A DNA stretch of 64,000 nt from Pseudothermotoga elfii DSM 9442 = NBRC 107921 (lineage in GTDB: Bacteria; Thermotogota; Thermotogae; Thermotogales; DSM-5069): positions 1-64,000 of the forward strand of contig NC_022792.1 of NCBI RefSeq assembly GCF_000504085.1, given 5' to 3'. A program made the translations under genes and the position numbers. Below the pieces are notes generated by a model that was not told the origin of the DNA, did not search any database, and was given only the letters and a program-made list of their open reading frames with translations. This document shows positions 1-9,297 of the stretch, in pieces. Within the stretch, counting starts at the first letter, position 1. Every line of letters begins with the position of its first letter.

Positions 1-1335
1 ATGAAAAGCGAGATAATAGAATCTTTAAAATCAAAACTTAACCGCCGGGTGTGGGAAAGCTGGTTTGGAACCTTTGATGTGAAAGAAATTGGTCCAGACT
101 ATGTAGTTTTTCAGGTTGGAAATCTTTTCATCAGAGAGTGGCTCGAGAAAAAATACGGCTCCCTGATATCTAAAACCTTGCGAGAGTTGTTTGGAAAGCC
201 GATGGATTTTCGAATAGAACACGCCTCAGCAAAGACAGAGGAAAAATTAGATTCCAATGAAGATGAGCCACTCGTTAAAAAACGTCCTTTGATCTTGACA
301 CCTTTGAACCCAATTTTAACTTTCGAAAACTTTGTCGTTGGTCCAAACAATATGTTTGCATACAGCACATGCCTCGAGGTTGCTAAAAATCCTGGTAAAT
401 ATAACCCTCTGTTCCTTCATGGTGGTGTTGGGCTTGGGAAAACGCACCTATTGCAAGCCATAGGGCATTATTTATTCAAGCACGAGCCAGATATGAGAGT
501 AATTTATCTAACCAGTGAAAGATTTTTGAATGAACTGGTTGACTCAATAAAAAAGAACAGAGTTCAAGAATTCAGAGATAAATTCAGGAACAAAATAGAC
601 GTGTTATTACTTGACGATGTACAGTTTCTGATAGGAAAAACTGGCATTCAAACAGAGCTTTTCCACACATTCAATGAACTTTACAACGAAGGTAAGCAAA
701 TAGTTGTGTGTTCTGACAGAGATCCCCAGCAACTCGAAAAATTCCAAGACAGGCTGGTGTCGAGATTTCAAATGGGCGTGGTAACAAAAATAGAAAAGCC
801 TGATGAAGAAACTTGTTTTAAAATAGCCCAAAAAATGGCACAGCTGGAGAATGCAGAGCTTCAGGAAGATATTTTGAAATTAATATCGAAAAACTTCTCG
901 GATAATCTTAGAAGGCTCCGTGGCGCTCTTGTAAAACTTATAATGTATCAACAGATATCCGGTGAGAAAGTTGACCTGCAAAAAGCCTTTGAGCTGCTAG
1001 CAATACAAAATTCGTATCACAACAAATCCCTACCAGAGGAAAAACTGATGAACTCAATCTGCGAAATTTTTGGCGTCTCTCAGGAAGAAATCCTCAGTAA
1101 GAGCAGAAAAAAGGAAGTGGCTCTTGCAAGGCAGATTGGCATGTATGTCGCCAGAAATTACATGGGGTTCTCTTTAAGAAAAGTAGCTGACATGTTTAAA
1201 AGATCACATCCTACTGTCTCACACACAATACAAAAACTGGAGGAATTAACCAATAGTGGGAACATGGTTATAAAATCCCAGATAGATAGGCTGGCAAGAT
1301 GTGTCACAGGTCAGATTCTGGACCAATCTGTGTAA
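1..1335 (+). CDS. dnaA: chromosomal replication initiator DnaA
   Basis: Initiator ATPase that binds DnaA boxes and opens the origin. The 444-residue protein shows an N-terminal DnaB/DiaA-interaction domain, a short linker (about residues 75-100), an AAA+ core with Walker A GGVGLGKTHL (from about 141) and Walker B LLLDDVQF (from about 202), and a C-terminal DNA-binding domain with the DnaA signature ADMFKRSHPTVSHTIQ (about 396-411). The ATG is the first base of the window, so promoter, RBS and any upstream origin cannot be seen. This suggests the chromosome was numbered from dnaA. Its last 32 bp overlap the 3' end of gpsA on the other strand. Length and motifs are normal for the family. Confidence 0.98.
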   Translation: MKSEIIESLKSKLNRRVWESWFGTFDVKEIGPDYVVFQVGNLFIREWLEKKYGSLISKTLRELFGKPMDFRIEHASAKTEEKLDSNEDEPLVKKRPLILTPLNPILTFENFVVGPNNMFAYSTCLEVAKNPGKYNPLFLHGGVGLGKTHLLQAIGHYLFKHEPDMRVIYLTSERFLNELVDSIKKNRVQEFRDKFRNKIDVLLLDDVQFLIGKTGIQTELFHTFNELYNEGKQIVVCSDRDPQQLEKFQDRLVSRFQMGVVTKIEKPDEETCFKIAQKMAQLENAELQEDILKLISKNFSDNLRRLRGALVKLIMYQQISGEKVDLQKAFELLAIQNSYHNKSLPEEKLMNSICEIFGVSQEEILSKSRKKEVALARQIGMYVARNYMGFSLRKVADMFKRSHPTVSHTIQKLEELTNSGNMVIKSQIDRLARCVTGQILDQSV

Positions 1336-2314
1336 GATCTATTTCCATCTTCAGTGGTCTGCTCATCAATTCAGATATAGCCTGATAGGGATCTTTTTTT
1401 CTAAAAAGTACGTCATAAACCTGCCTGCATATGGGCATATCTATGTGTAAAGAATCAGCCATTCTCAATAAAGGCCCTACCGTATAGACACCCTCAGCAA
1501 CCATTTTCATCTGAGAAAGAATATCTTTTAGTGCCATACCTTTACCTATCATTTCTCCTACATATCTGTTCCTGCTATAAGGGCTTGTACAGGTAACAAT
1601 CAAATCACCCATGCCGGCAAGCCCCATAAAAGTAAGGGGGCTCCTTGCGCCGAGGGATAATCCAAATCTTGCTATTTCCTGTAAACCTCGCGTTATCAAA
1701 GCCGCTTTTGCATTGTGCCATTGACCAAGACCATCTAATATTCCTGCTGCTATGGCTATTACGTTTTTAACCGCTCCAGATATTTCGACGCCAAGAACAT
1801 CATCATTTACATAAACTCTGAAATAATCATTGCTGAAGGCCTGTTGAAATGCTTCGGTAATGCTGTTTGGACCAGCGATAACAACGCTGGTGGGCAATCT
1901 CTTTGCAACTTCCACAGCATGGCACGGGCCAGAAAGAACTAAATAATCAGCGTCTCTCCATCGCGATTTAACGATAGAACTTATTGTTCTCAATTTCTCG
2001 TCGATACCTTTTGAGAGATTCACAATAACTGCCGGTTTTCTCTCAATTTTTGCCATAGTTTCATCAACGTATTTGGTTGGCACAGCTATTACCAGATTAT
2101 CTGAAAAATGAACCGCACTGGAAATATCAGATGAAGCAATTAGAGTCTCTGGAAGTCTCACGTTCGGTAAATAATCGTCGTTTGCATGATATTTGTTTAT
2201 CTTGTCTGCCAATTCTTCTCTTCTTGCCCAAATTAAAACTTCGTGACCGTTCTCAACCAAAAGCTTTGCAAAAGCTGTTCCCCAACTTCCAGCACCAAGA
2301 ATGGAAAACTTCAA
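1304..2314 (-). CDS. gpsA: NAD(P)H-dependent glycerol-3-phosphate dehydrogenase
   Basis: Cytosolic enzyme reducing dihydroxyacetone phosphate to sn-glycerol 3-phosphate for phospholipid synthesis. The 336-residue protein opens with the Rossmann motif GAGSWGTAFAKLL, and has GPCHAVEV in the nucleotide-binding half and KNVIAIAAGILDGL around the catalytic lysine. The start is TTG within a TTGA overlap with the trmB stop, with a GAGGTGAT-like SD upstream in trmB, so translation is probably coupled. It is the last gene of a leftward operon beginning near 8216 and runs 32 bp into the 3' end of convergent dnaA. Confidence 0.96.
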   Translation of the reverse strand: MKFSILGAGSWGTAFAKLLVENGHEVLIWARREELADKINKYHANDDYLPNVRLPETLIASSDISSAVHFSDNLVIAVPTKYVDETMAKIERKPAVIVNLSKGIDEKLRTISSIVKSRWRDADYLVLSGPCHAVEVAKRLPTSVVIAGPNSITEAFQQAFSNDYFRVYVNDDVLGVEISGAVKNVIAIAAGILDGLGQWHNAKAALITRGLQEIARFGLSLGARSPLTFMGLAGMGDLIVTCTSPYSRNRYVGEMIGKGMALKDILSQMKMVAEGVYTVGPLLRMADSLHIDMPICRQVYDVLFRKKDPYQAISELMSRPLKMEIDLTQIGPESDL

Positions 2315-3237
2315 AATCCTATCACCTCTGCTATTTTGCGCACCGAAAATTTTACAACGGGTGTTCGGTATGCAGATGCATCTGTATCGAGTTTAACGAG
2401 CCATCTATCATGAACTTTCTCTACACTGATAAAATATCTCTGCTGAAAACCTCCTTCATTTGAAACAATTCTAAGCAGGTATTCGTCCTGTGAGTAATAC
2501 ACTGATTTAACCACAAAAACCCCTTTTAAATGCTTGAAAATGGTATCCTTTAATCCAAGAATTTTTTCTCTATTCACATTCTCTATATGAACATGAGGCA
2601 TCTCAAAACCTCCCCAGGTCCATCTCTCAACAGTAATGTGATTGATTTTCTTAGCCCGCAAAATGTAGATATCCTTACCCTGAGAAATCCACTTTTTTTC
2701 ATACCTCGTACCCACAATCGTTTTATCACTTTTGCCAAATTCGATAATTTCAAAACATCCTGTTTTCAAAAGAAATGCCTTCATGTGTTCCACATACCAT
2801 TTAACATCGCTGATCAACTGAAAATTACCATCCGCTTTCAAAACGGCCGCGAGTGTTTCTGTAAATCCTTGATCTGTGAACCTTTTCCCTTGATGAGACT
2901 TCTTTGGCCAGGGACATGGAAAATTGATGTATACTTCCCAAACGCTGTTGTCGGAAAAAAATTCTCTCAGGGCAAATTTTCCATCTATGCGTGATACTTT
3001 CACATTCTCTATCGATTCAGAATACAGCTTTTTTTGTATCTTTACGAGCGAAATAAGGGACGTTTCAAATCCAATAAAATTGCACCAGCTCTTCTCTTTT
3101 GCCATAGAAACAAGGAACTCGCCATTGCCAAAACCTATTTCCACAGCGAGTTCCTTATTGTTGCCAAAGATCTTTTTCCAATCTATCGGTGCTGCGTAAT
3201 GACGAAGATCCAAATCATATCTCAAAAATTCGCTCAT
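2311..3237 (-). CDS. trmB: tRNA (guanine-N7-)-methyltransferase with C-terminal extension
   Basis: Makes m7G46 in the tRNA variable loop using S-adenosylmethionine. The SAM-binding motif EIGFGNGEFL is near residue 33, FPCPWPKKSHQGKR (about 106-119) is the TrmB catalytic signature, and GTRYEKKW closes the methyltransferase domain near 190. Typical bacterial TrmB ends about there. This one has about 115 further residues (195-308) of unrecognised sequence rich in beta-type hydrophobic patterning. From memory, Thermotoga enzymes carry a comparable extension. ATG start, 4-bp ATGA-type overlap with the upstream gene. Confidence 0.93.
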   Translation of the reverse strand: MSEFLRYDLDLRHYAAPIDWKKIFGNNKELAVEIGFGNGEFLVSMAKEKSWCNFIGFETSLISLVKIQKKLYSESIENVKVSRIDGKFALREFFSDNSVWEVYINFPCPWPKKSHQGKRFTDQGFTETLAAVLKADGNFQLISDVKWYVEHMKAFLLKTGCFEIIEFGKSDKTIVGTRYEKKWISQGKDIYILRAKKINHITVERWTWGGFEMPHVHIENVNREKILGLKDTIFKHLKGVFVVKSVYYSQDEYLLRIVSNEGGFQQRYFISVEKVHDRWLVKLDTDASAYRTPVVKFSVRKIAEVIGF

Positions 3238-4382
3238 TTCCCAGCTCCTGACATCCTTTCAAGAAAATATTTTGCATGGGGCACATATTCACTATCAGGA
3301 TACAAGGTAATAAATTTGCTGAACAATTGGCTTGCCATTACTATATTGCCCACCTCGTAACTACTCAATGCCATGAAATAAAAAGCATCATCTTTAAAAT
3401 ATATGCTGGTGTCTTTCAAAATATTAGACACATTCTCCAAAACATTGTACGCATCTTGATAATAACCAGACCTATACAGCTGGTAACCAAACAGCCAGAG
3501 TGATCTTACCAAATCAATACTTAAATTCTCAGACAATTCCAGAGAAATCGGTTTTGACCTTGCTTCACCCAAAAGCTTTATTATTTCTTCCTTCAAAGAT
3601 CCCAGTTCCTGCGACTCGCCTTCTTTTATTGATTCAATTGCCAGTAGAATTTTATCGATAGACTGCGACAGCTCGTTAGATGTCTGCTCCACTTTTTCAC
3701 TCAGTGTGGAAATCTCAAAATTTGAAAATGACTCGTTGATTCTCCTGAGAGACAAATCGAGTTCTTTCACGTGTGTTCTAAGTTCTTGCATTTCAGATTC
3801 AACAACATCAATTTTGCTAGATTGAGCCATGCTTTGGAATATACCAGCGAGAGAAATTGCCAATGTGAAGAGTATCGCTATCAATACAATCAGATCCATT
3901 TTTACAAAATTAGAAGCCCCGCCAGATTTCGCAATAAGCAAAGGATGAGAAGCATCAAGTTTTTTTAGAACATTTTCAAAGATTTTTGCCCTGGCTTTGT
4001 CACCTTTCCTCCTCGCGAGTTCAAGTTTTAAAGCTACAGCTTCGACTAATTCCGGATACGTTTTTGAAACAGACTCTAAAATAGCCATAGCCCCTTCAAA
4101 ATTGTTCTTGTTGGCCTCTTCAAAAGCTTCCTTAACATCCTGGGAATAATCTGTTTTGACTCTTTCGTGAGCCGTTTTGTAAAGAGTGCTGTATTCATCT
4201 TTTCTTTCCTCCGACAAATTTTCGTACACCTTCAGCACTGTCTTCCAATTTCCAGAAGCAGCCTCTAACTCAAGCAACAAATGAGGATAATCGTCCTGAA
4301 ACAAACTTAAAACAGCCCTTGCCCTCGAGAGCATATTTTCTTTTATCAAATCCCTTACCACCCTCTCGACTGCATCGTTCAC
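3234..4382 (-). CDS. membrane-anchored coiled-coil / TPR-like protein, unknown function
   Basis: Not recognised as a named family. Predicted layout of the 382 residues: an alpha-helical TPR-like N-terminal part (about 1-150), one strong membrane segment VLIAILFTLAISLAGIF (about 167-185), a long coiled coil (about 190-270; heptads around VESEMQELRTHVKELDLSL), then C-terminal TPR-like helices (about 285-380) ending YVPHAKYFLERM, reminiscent of YbgF/BamD-type repeats. A GTG at 4388 is in frame but lies directly on the SD; the GTG at 4382 is spaced 7 nt from GGAGG and is chosen. It overlaps trmB by 4 bp. A scaffold role in the envelope is inference. Confidence 0.8.
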   Translation of the reverse strand: MNDAVERVVRDLIKENMLSRARAVLSLFQDDYPHLLLELEAASGNWKTVLKVYENLSEERKDEYSTLYKTAHERVKTDYSQDVKEAFEEANKNNFEGAMAILESVSKTYPELVEAVALKLELARRKGDKARAKIFENVLKKLDASHPLLIAKSGGASNFVKMDLIVLIAILFTLAISLAGIFQSMAQSSKIDVVESEMQELRTHVKELDLSLRRINESFSNFEISTLSEKVEQTSNELSQSIDKILLAIESIKEGESQELGSLKEEIIKLLGEARSKPISLELSENLSIDLVRSLWLFGYQLYRSGYYQDAYNVLENVSNILKDTSIYFKDDAFYFMALSSYEVGNIVMASQLFSKFITLYPDSEYVPHAKYFLERMSGAGK

Positions 4383-4384
4383 AC

Positions 4385-5908
4385 TCACACCTCCTCCATC
4401 GCAACTGGTATCAAATCCAGAAGTTCGCTTACTAACATCGATCCTTCCCTGTGTCTATAATGTTCCGAAGCAAGACCGTGTAGATAAACGCTGCAAATGG
4501 ATGCATCTTTTTGGTTTAATCCTTGAGCAGCAAAACCGCCTATCATACCTGCAAGTATGTCTCCACTACCCGCTTTTGAAAGAGAGGTATTTCCCGTCAA
4601 ATTGAAAAAAGTTTCATTTGGTGTGCTTATTATCGTGGTTGCACTTTTCAAAACAACCACCAGATTATATTTTTTCGAAAACTCTTCTGTTAAAAGATAA
4701 TTGTACTTTACATCTGATAAATCTTCACCAGTCAAACGTGCAAATTCTGCAGGATGAGGTGTTAGAACAGCCGGAACCTGAATTTTTTCCAGAATATTTA
4801 GATCCCTTGCCAGACAATTCAATCCATCTGCATCTATGACAACCGGAACCTTCAAATTTTCCAAAAATTCACTTAAGAACTTTCTCACACCATCATTGCA
4901 AGTAATACCTGGACCTATAACTACTGCATCTGCATTATTTGATAGCTCCAGAGCAATTGCTACATCTTGCTCACAAAAGTGTTTTTTATCAACCACTGTT
5001 GCCACCAATCCAGGCTCTCTCTGTATTGCTACCTCATTTGCGGGAGAGCATGTTAGAAGATGAACATATCCGCAACCAACCCGCAGGGCCGACAAAGATG
5101 TCAAAACGGCTGCGCCCGGATATTCAGCAGATCCTGCTATAACAAGCAATTTTCCATAACTTCCTTTATGGGAATCAGGAAATCTCTCTGGTATCAATCG
5201 GGAAACAAGCTGCTTGGTTATTATTTGCCTTGTAAACTGTTTTGATTCTCTTAGCACTCTCGGTATACCTATGCTTGCCACCTTGAGCTGTCCACAAAGT
5301 TCTCTGCCAGGATACAAAAGATGACATGGTTTTGGTAAACCAAAAGTCACAGTTAAATCAGCTTTTACAGCTATTCCCAGTATTTTACCTGTATCCGAAT
5401 CCAATCCGGACGGAATATCTATAGAAACTACGTAATTTGAATATAAGTTAATCAACTTGATCAATTCTGCTATCTGACCGCGGACCTCACCTTTAATACC
5501 TATCCCAAGAAGTGCATCAATCACAATATCACACTTTTTCATGATATCAGCAACATCATCGAGTGTTACATCAACTCCAAGTACCCTGATATCTCCACCA
5601 ACACTTTTCAACCTTTTGAAATTTTCTCCAGCCTCGACAGACAATTTTTTCTCATCACCTGCAAAAACGATCGTCACATAATCTGTATAGTCAAGCAAAT
5701 CTCTTGCTGCAACAAAGCCGTCTCCGCCATTATTTCCAGGTCCGCACAAAACAAGAAACGACAGATCTGACAAATTTTTGAAAACCTGTTCTATTGAGAG
5801 CACAACTGAAAGACCTGCTCGCTCCATGAGAATAGAAGAAGGAATAAAAAATTGCTCAGCAGCTAATCTATCAATCTCTTTCATCTGCTGTGACGTCACT
5901 ATTTTCAA
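4385..5908 (-). CDS. nnr: bifunctional NAD(P)HX epimerase / dehydratase
   Basis: Repairs hydrated NAD(P)H. The N-terminal YjeF domain (about 1-210; CGPGNNGGDGFVAARDL and DIPSGLDSDTG) epimerises R-NAD(P)HX. The C-terminal carbohydrate-kinase-like domain (about 225-500; VIGPGI, DADGLN, LTPHPAEFARL and NTSLSKAGSGDILAGMIGG) is the ADP-dependent S-NAD(P)HX dehydratase. At 507 residues it is normal for the fused bacterial form. The start is TTG after a GGGGTGATT ribosome-binding site. The gene lies 4 bp after the transglycosylase gene and overlaps the next gene's start region, inside a compact operon. Hydrate repair fits a thermophile because NADH hydration is faster when hot (inference). Confidence 0.95.
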   Translation of the reverse strand: MKIVTSQQMKEIDRLAAEQFFIPSSILMERAGLSVVLSIEQVFKNLSDLSFLVLCGPGNNGGDGFVAARDLLDYTDYVTIVFAGDEKKLSVEAGENFKRLKSVGGDIRVLGVDVTLDDVADIMKKCDIVIDALLGIGIKGEVRGQIAELIKLINLYSNYVVSIDIPSGLDSDTGKILGIAVKADLTVTFGLPKPCHLLYPGRELCGQLKVASIGIPRVLRESKQFTRQIITKQLVSRLIPERFPDSHKGSYGKLLVIAGSAEYPGAAVLTSLSALRVGCGYVHLLTCSPANEVAIQREPGLVATVVDKKHFCEQDVAIALELSNNADAVVIGPGITCNDGVRKFLSEFLENLKVPVVIDADGLNCLARDLNILEKIQVPAVLTPHPAEFARLTGEDLSDVKYNYLLTEEFSKKYNLVVVLKSATTIISTPNETFFNLTGNTSLSKAGSGDILAGMIGGFAAQGLNQKDASICSVYLHGLASEHYRHREGSMLVSELLDLIPVAMEEV

Positions 5909-5912
5909 AAAA

Positions 5913-6374
5913 TCACCCCATCCAGAAATAAAGTACTTTATAGATTTTATAATACAATTTTATTCTATACAAATACTTCTCCGCCAACGTTTTACGGGTT
6001 TCCAGCTGTGATGGTCCAACGTTGTAAGCCATCAGTGCAAGATCTATATTTTCATCATACAGCTGCATTAAATATTTCAAATAAGTTGTACCTAAGACAA
6101 TATTGTCAACAGGATGATTGACATTGCTATCAATCAAATTGAACTTTTCCTTCATCCAGTCAGCCGTCCTGGGCATGACTTGCATCAAACCTATTGCACC
6201 TGCCGGAGAAATTGCGTTCTCCCTGAAATTGCTCTCAACTTTGATCAAAGCCATTATTAAAAGAGGGTCCAAAGGTTTGCTGTTCTCTCTGACAACTGAA
6301 TAATACTTCACGGGAAATTGCCAATAGAAAAGCACAATAATTATCAAAAACAAAGTCAGGCAGATCAGTTTCAC
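5913..6374 (-). CDS. lytic transglycosylase (SLT domain), membrane-anchored
   Basis: Peptidoglycan-cleaving enzyme of the soluble-lytic-transglycosylase fold acting outside the cytoplasmic membrane. The 153 residues have an N-terminal anchor or uncleaved signal (LICLTLFLIIIVLFYWQF) and a compact SLT domain: ALIKVESNF holds the catalytic Glu, followed by SPAGAIGLMQVMP and LALMAYNVGPSQ, the three classic SLT motifs. Start is GTG with no convincing SD, so the exact N-terminus is uncertain. It follows the prepilin peptidase gene after a 61-bp gap; one possible role is opening the wall for a pilus or secretion apparatus (inference). Confidence 0.9.
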   Translation of the reverse strand: MKLICLTLFLIIIVLFYWQFPVKYYSVVRENSKPLDPLLIMALIKVESNFRENAISPAGAIGLMQVMPRTADWMKEKFNLIDSNVNHPVDNIVLGTTYLKYLMQLYDENIDLALMAYNVGPSQLETRKTLAEKYLYRIKLYYKIYKVLYFWMG

Positions 6375-6435
6375 AAATAAAGAGCGTTCAAAAGCAAATT
6401 ATCATGAACGCCGTTAGCACCTCCTTAACACAAAA

Positions 6436-7158
6436 TTACACTGACAGAAATTTTTGAATCACAAGAATTATATATCCAGTCGGAGCCAGGAACGTTCCAA
6501 AAGGGATTCTCTTTTTTGCGATAAGTTTTCCTTTATCTCTTATTAGAGCATATATTATGCCAGATAAAGAGGCAAAGACCAGGCTGTAGAGTGAACCAGT
6601 TATTCCAAGTGACAGGCTCATCGCAGCCATCAATAAGATATCACCGCTTCCCATTCCACCTTTATACAAAAGGCTCAGAACTATCAAAAGAACTGTTACA
6701 AGACCAACAGCTACCAGATTCAATAATTCAGCACCTCTTACAATCCATAAAACGAAACTACCAGCACCTATTAATAAAAGAGTTATATCTGGGATTAACA
6801 TAAATTGCAAATCGATAAGCGATAGAACTATTACAGACGATAAAATTATTGAAAGAGCAATAAATTCCAAGAAATTAGAACAGAAAATAAAATTGACAAG
6901 ATAACCAACGCCATTGCAAAGCTCGACTGCAGGATATCTCAAACTTATCCTTCCGCCACAATTTCTGCATCTTCCGCCAAGTAAGATATAACTTATTAAA
7001 GGAATGTTGTCGTACCATCGAATTTTTTTACCACATAAAGGGCATATGGAATAGGCAGGTTTCACCAAACTCAAATTTTCACGCGGCAATCTGTAAATTA
7101 CTGCGTTCAGGAAACTTCCAATAATGACCCCAAACACAAAACTCAGGAAATGCCACAA
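6436..7158 (-). CDS. pilD: type IV prepilin peptidase (A24 family)
   Basis: Inner-membrane aspartic protease that cleaves and usually N-methylates type IV pilin-like precursors. The 240-residue protein has the N-terminal methyltransferase-type segment with the zinc pair of CxxC motifs (CPLCGKK and CRNCGG), then multiple membrane helices with the two catalytic aspartates in [11 protein letters not shown] and GMGSGD. Length and topology are typical. TTG start with GAGGAGG upstream; the start lies inside the end of the TPR gene (16-bp overlap), so translation is likely coupled. No pilin gene is visible in this window, so the substrate is encoded elsewhere. Confidence 0.93.
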   Translation of the reverse strand: MWHFLSFVFGVIIGSFLNAVIYRLPRENLSLVKPAYSICPLCGKKIRWYDNIPLISYILLGGRCRNCGGRISLRYPAVELCNGVGYLVNFIFCSNFLEFIALSIILSSVIVLSLIDLQFMLIPDITLLLIGAGSFVLWIVRGAELLNLVAVGLVTVLLIVLSLLYKGGMGSGDILLMAAMSLSLGITGSLYSLVFASLSGIIYALIRDKGKLIAKKRIPFGTFLAPTGYIILVIQKFLSV

Positions 7159-8216
7159 GAGCGCATCTCCTCCTCGGTCAGAAACTCAGAAAACAGCTCT
7201 TTTTTCCCATACAAATACCATATGTTCTGGTCTTTCATTTCCTGAATAATCTGCTTTGCCTGATCTTTTTTCCCCTGTTTTAAATACGCCAGGAACAGCA
7301 GCAATTTTAAATGTGTTTTTGTTTTTGAATCACCAAGCATCTGTGTAACAACTTCTTCAACTGTCGCATAATTCCCATGTTTTAACTGAATTCTGCTCCA
7401 GACTTCCACATCACTCATGTAAACTGGCCTGGTCTTTAAAATTCTCTGCTCCATCTCGGTTGCTTTATCTAACTTCCCAACTTTTTTATAAGCTTCTGAG
7501 AGCTCAAACATACCAAGAACGCTGTTTGAATCTATCTTCAAAAATCTTTCCAGTACCTCGCACACTCTGCTATGTGCACCCATCTTTCTGTATGCTTCAG
7601 CGAGCATGAAATAAGTGAATTTGTTATCCGGTGCATACTCTATCTCTTTTTCCCAGTAAGAAGCTGCTCTCGCATATTCACCAAGGTTGTAGTAAGCCTC
7701 GCCGAGAGAAGAATAAGCCTCTACAAGCCACGGATCAATCTCTATAGCTTTGTCAAGATATCTTATTCCCTGCTCAAAATCGCCTCTTTCGAGCATCAAA
7801 GATCCAAGAAGTTCATAAGCTGGTGCGTAATTTTTATCTATCTCAAGAATATACTTTATAACCTTGAATGATACTTCATGAAGATCCTTATCCGCATAAT
7901 CAAGCGCAAGATCATACAAACCGTTCATAGTTGCATGAATAAAATTTCTCGGAGATATTTTCTTTTTTTCAAGCCATTCAACCAGTTCTTCGAAACAAAC
8001 CGGGTCATAAACCACTTCATTCAGCAAAGTTACATTATTTTCGATATATTCACAATTCTCGATCTCCTTCGCAATCCACTCCTTATTAACAAAATCCTGT
8101 TTCATGAATTCCCAGTCTCCTTCGTACATTAAATCCCTGAGCATAATTACAAAAGGTGTGTCAGTTGTAATCTCAATCTGCTTTTGCTGTATTTCCAAGA
8201 TAATCACCCTTTCCAC
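7143..8216 (-). CDS. tetratricopeptide-repeat protein, unknown function
   Basis: Soluble 357-residue protein dominated by TPR units (about residues 105-265; [55 protein letters not shown]). Such repeats bind proteins; no catalytic domain is seen. The N-terminal hundred residues ([15 protein letters not shown] and after) are not recognised. The frame is open to a TTG at 8234, but GTG 8216 follows AGGGGAG by 7 nt and is preferred. First gene of the leftward operon down to gpsA, with a good promoter at 8258-8287. Position next to pilD hints at a pilus or envelope assembly partner (inference). Confidence 0.85.
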   Translation of the reverse strand: MERVIILEIQQKQIEITTDTPFVIMLRDLMYEGDWEFMKQDFVNKEWIAKEIENCEYIENNVTLLNEVVYDPVCFEELVEWLEKKKISPRNFIHATMNGLYDLALDYADKDLHEVSFKVIKYILEIDKNYAPAYELLGSLMLERGDFEQGIRYLDKAIEIDPWLVEAYSSLGEAYYNLGEYARAASYWEKEIEYAPDNKFTYFMLAEAYRKMGAHSRVCEVLERFLKIDSNSVLGMFELSEAYKKVGKLDKATEMEQRILKTRPVYMSDVEVWSRIQLKHGNYATVEEVVTQMLGDSKTKTHLKLLLFLAYLKQGKKDQAKQIIQEMKDQNIWYLYGKKELFSEFLTEEEMRSCGIS

Positions 8217-8257
8217 TGTACCACTCCCCTGCAATATTTACTTCATCATCATTTTAC

Positions 8258-8287
8258 ATTATACCCTGATTTTTTAAAATGTGTCAC
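8258..8287 (-). promoter_or_regulatory. promoter of the TPR-pilD-slt-nnr-trmB-gpsA operon
   Basis: On the minus strand GTGACA (8287-8282), an 18-bp spacer and a perfect TATAAT (8263-8258). It lies 41 bp before the chosen GTG start of the TPR gene, and the -35 box overlaps the last codons of the flippase gene upstream. No terminator was seen between the flippase gene and this promoter, so some read-through is possible. Confidence 0.6.
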
Positions 8288-9297
8288 TTTACATAAAACT
8301 TGCTCATATTCCTCATTTCATGAGCCGTAATCAAACCTCCAATTATTATATTCACGTAATACGTTAAAAATCTCCACAGTAACAATGTAGCGACAGTTTC
8401 AGGGCCAAAAAGAAATTTGAAAAACAGAACATATCCACTTTCTGAAACGCCCATTGCACCAGGTGTTGGCATCAGTGAGATCACCAGAAATAGCACAAGC
8501 TGAAACAAAACTGTTTCTAAATACGAACAATTGACACCTACAGACCGGGCAACAAAATAAGTTATAGAAACTCTTGCTGTCATCTGACACAGCGTTGTAA
8601 AAATAGAGAAGATAAGGAGAAAAGGACTGCCCATAGATCTGAGCATGTATTTGTTGAAAAGCTCTGTTTGTGCTATTGTTTTCTCAACAACTGCTTGTTG
8701 ATGTTTTATTAATCTTAAAAAAGCCAGGGGTTTTATCAATGTCTTAACGAGCCATATAGCAAGGTTTCTATTGATGGAAAAAATCAATAAAAACATCAAC
8801 ACAGCTCCATTTAGGGCAAAACCAGCGAATGCAAACCAGGCAAATCTGGTTATGTTTTTTTGGAGAATGTCATATGCAGCATAAACACCAAAAATTCCCA
8901 TACCGGTTGCTACCAGTTGATAAACTATAAATCTTGAAACATACAGGGCGGTAGCTTCTCCGTACTCAACACCTCTTTTGTTCATAAAGGCTATCTGGGC
9001 AGGCTGTCCCCCTGTGGAAAAAGGTGTAATTGCTGAGAAGAAGCTGCCAATGAGTGTAGATTTAAATAGATAAGTCATACTTATTTTTGTCTTATAAGAG
9101 ATAGCAAAAATCTTAACTGTTATCGTTTCCAGAAACCAATCGCATATCATTAAAAACCCACCGATCGTTAACCACCCTATAGATACTCTCTTCAAAGCCC
9201 TCACAGTTGAGGATAGATCCGTGAAACCTGCGATGAATATTACTATAATAAAGCTGATAACAAGTATAATAAGGGATTTTGATAATGTGTTCTTCAA
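8284..9297 (-). CDS. flippase-like / LPG-synthase-type membrane protein (UPF0104)
   Basis: Integral membrane protein of the lysylphosphatidylglycerol-synthase transmembrane family (YbhN/AglD-like), here without the cytosolic aminoacyl-transferase domain. About eight hydrophobic segments are visible. The family motif region SFFSAITPFSTGGQPAQI (about 90-107) and the C-terminal MPTPGAMGVSESGYVLFFKF are well conserved. Members are thought to move or modify lipid-linked groups. Frame opens at GTG 9306, but TTG 9297 has an 8-nt spacing from GGGCGG and makes a TTGA overlap with the glycosyltransferase stop, so I use it. Pairing with a glycosyltransferase suggests glycolipid synthesis (inference). 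Confidence 0.88.
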   Translation of the reverse strand: MKNTLSKSLIILVISFIIVIFIAGFTDLSSTVRALKRVSIGWLTIGGFLMICDWFLETITVKIFAISYKTKISMTYLFKSTLIGSFFSAITPFSTGGQPAQIAFMNKRGVEYGEATALYVSRFIVYQLVATGMGIFGVYAAYDILQKNITRFAWFAFAGFALNGAVLMFLLIFSINRNLAIWLVKTLIKPLAFLRLIKHQQAVVEKTIAQTELFNKYMLRSMGSPFLLIFSIFTTLCQMTARVSITYFVARSVGVNCSYLETVLFQLVLFLVISLMPTPGAMGVSESGYVLFFKFLFGPETVATLLLWRFLTYYVNIIIGGLITAHEMRNMSKFYVK

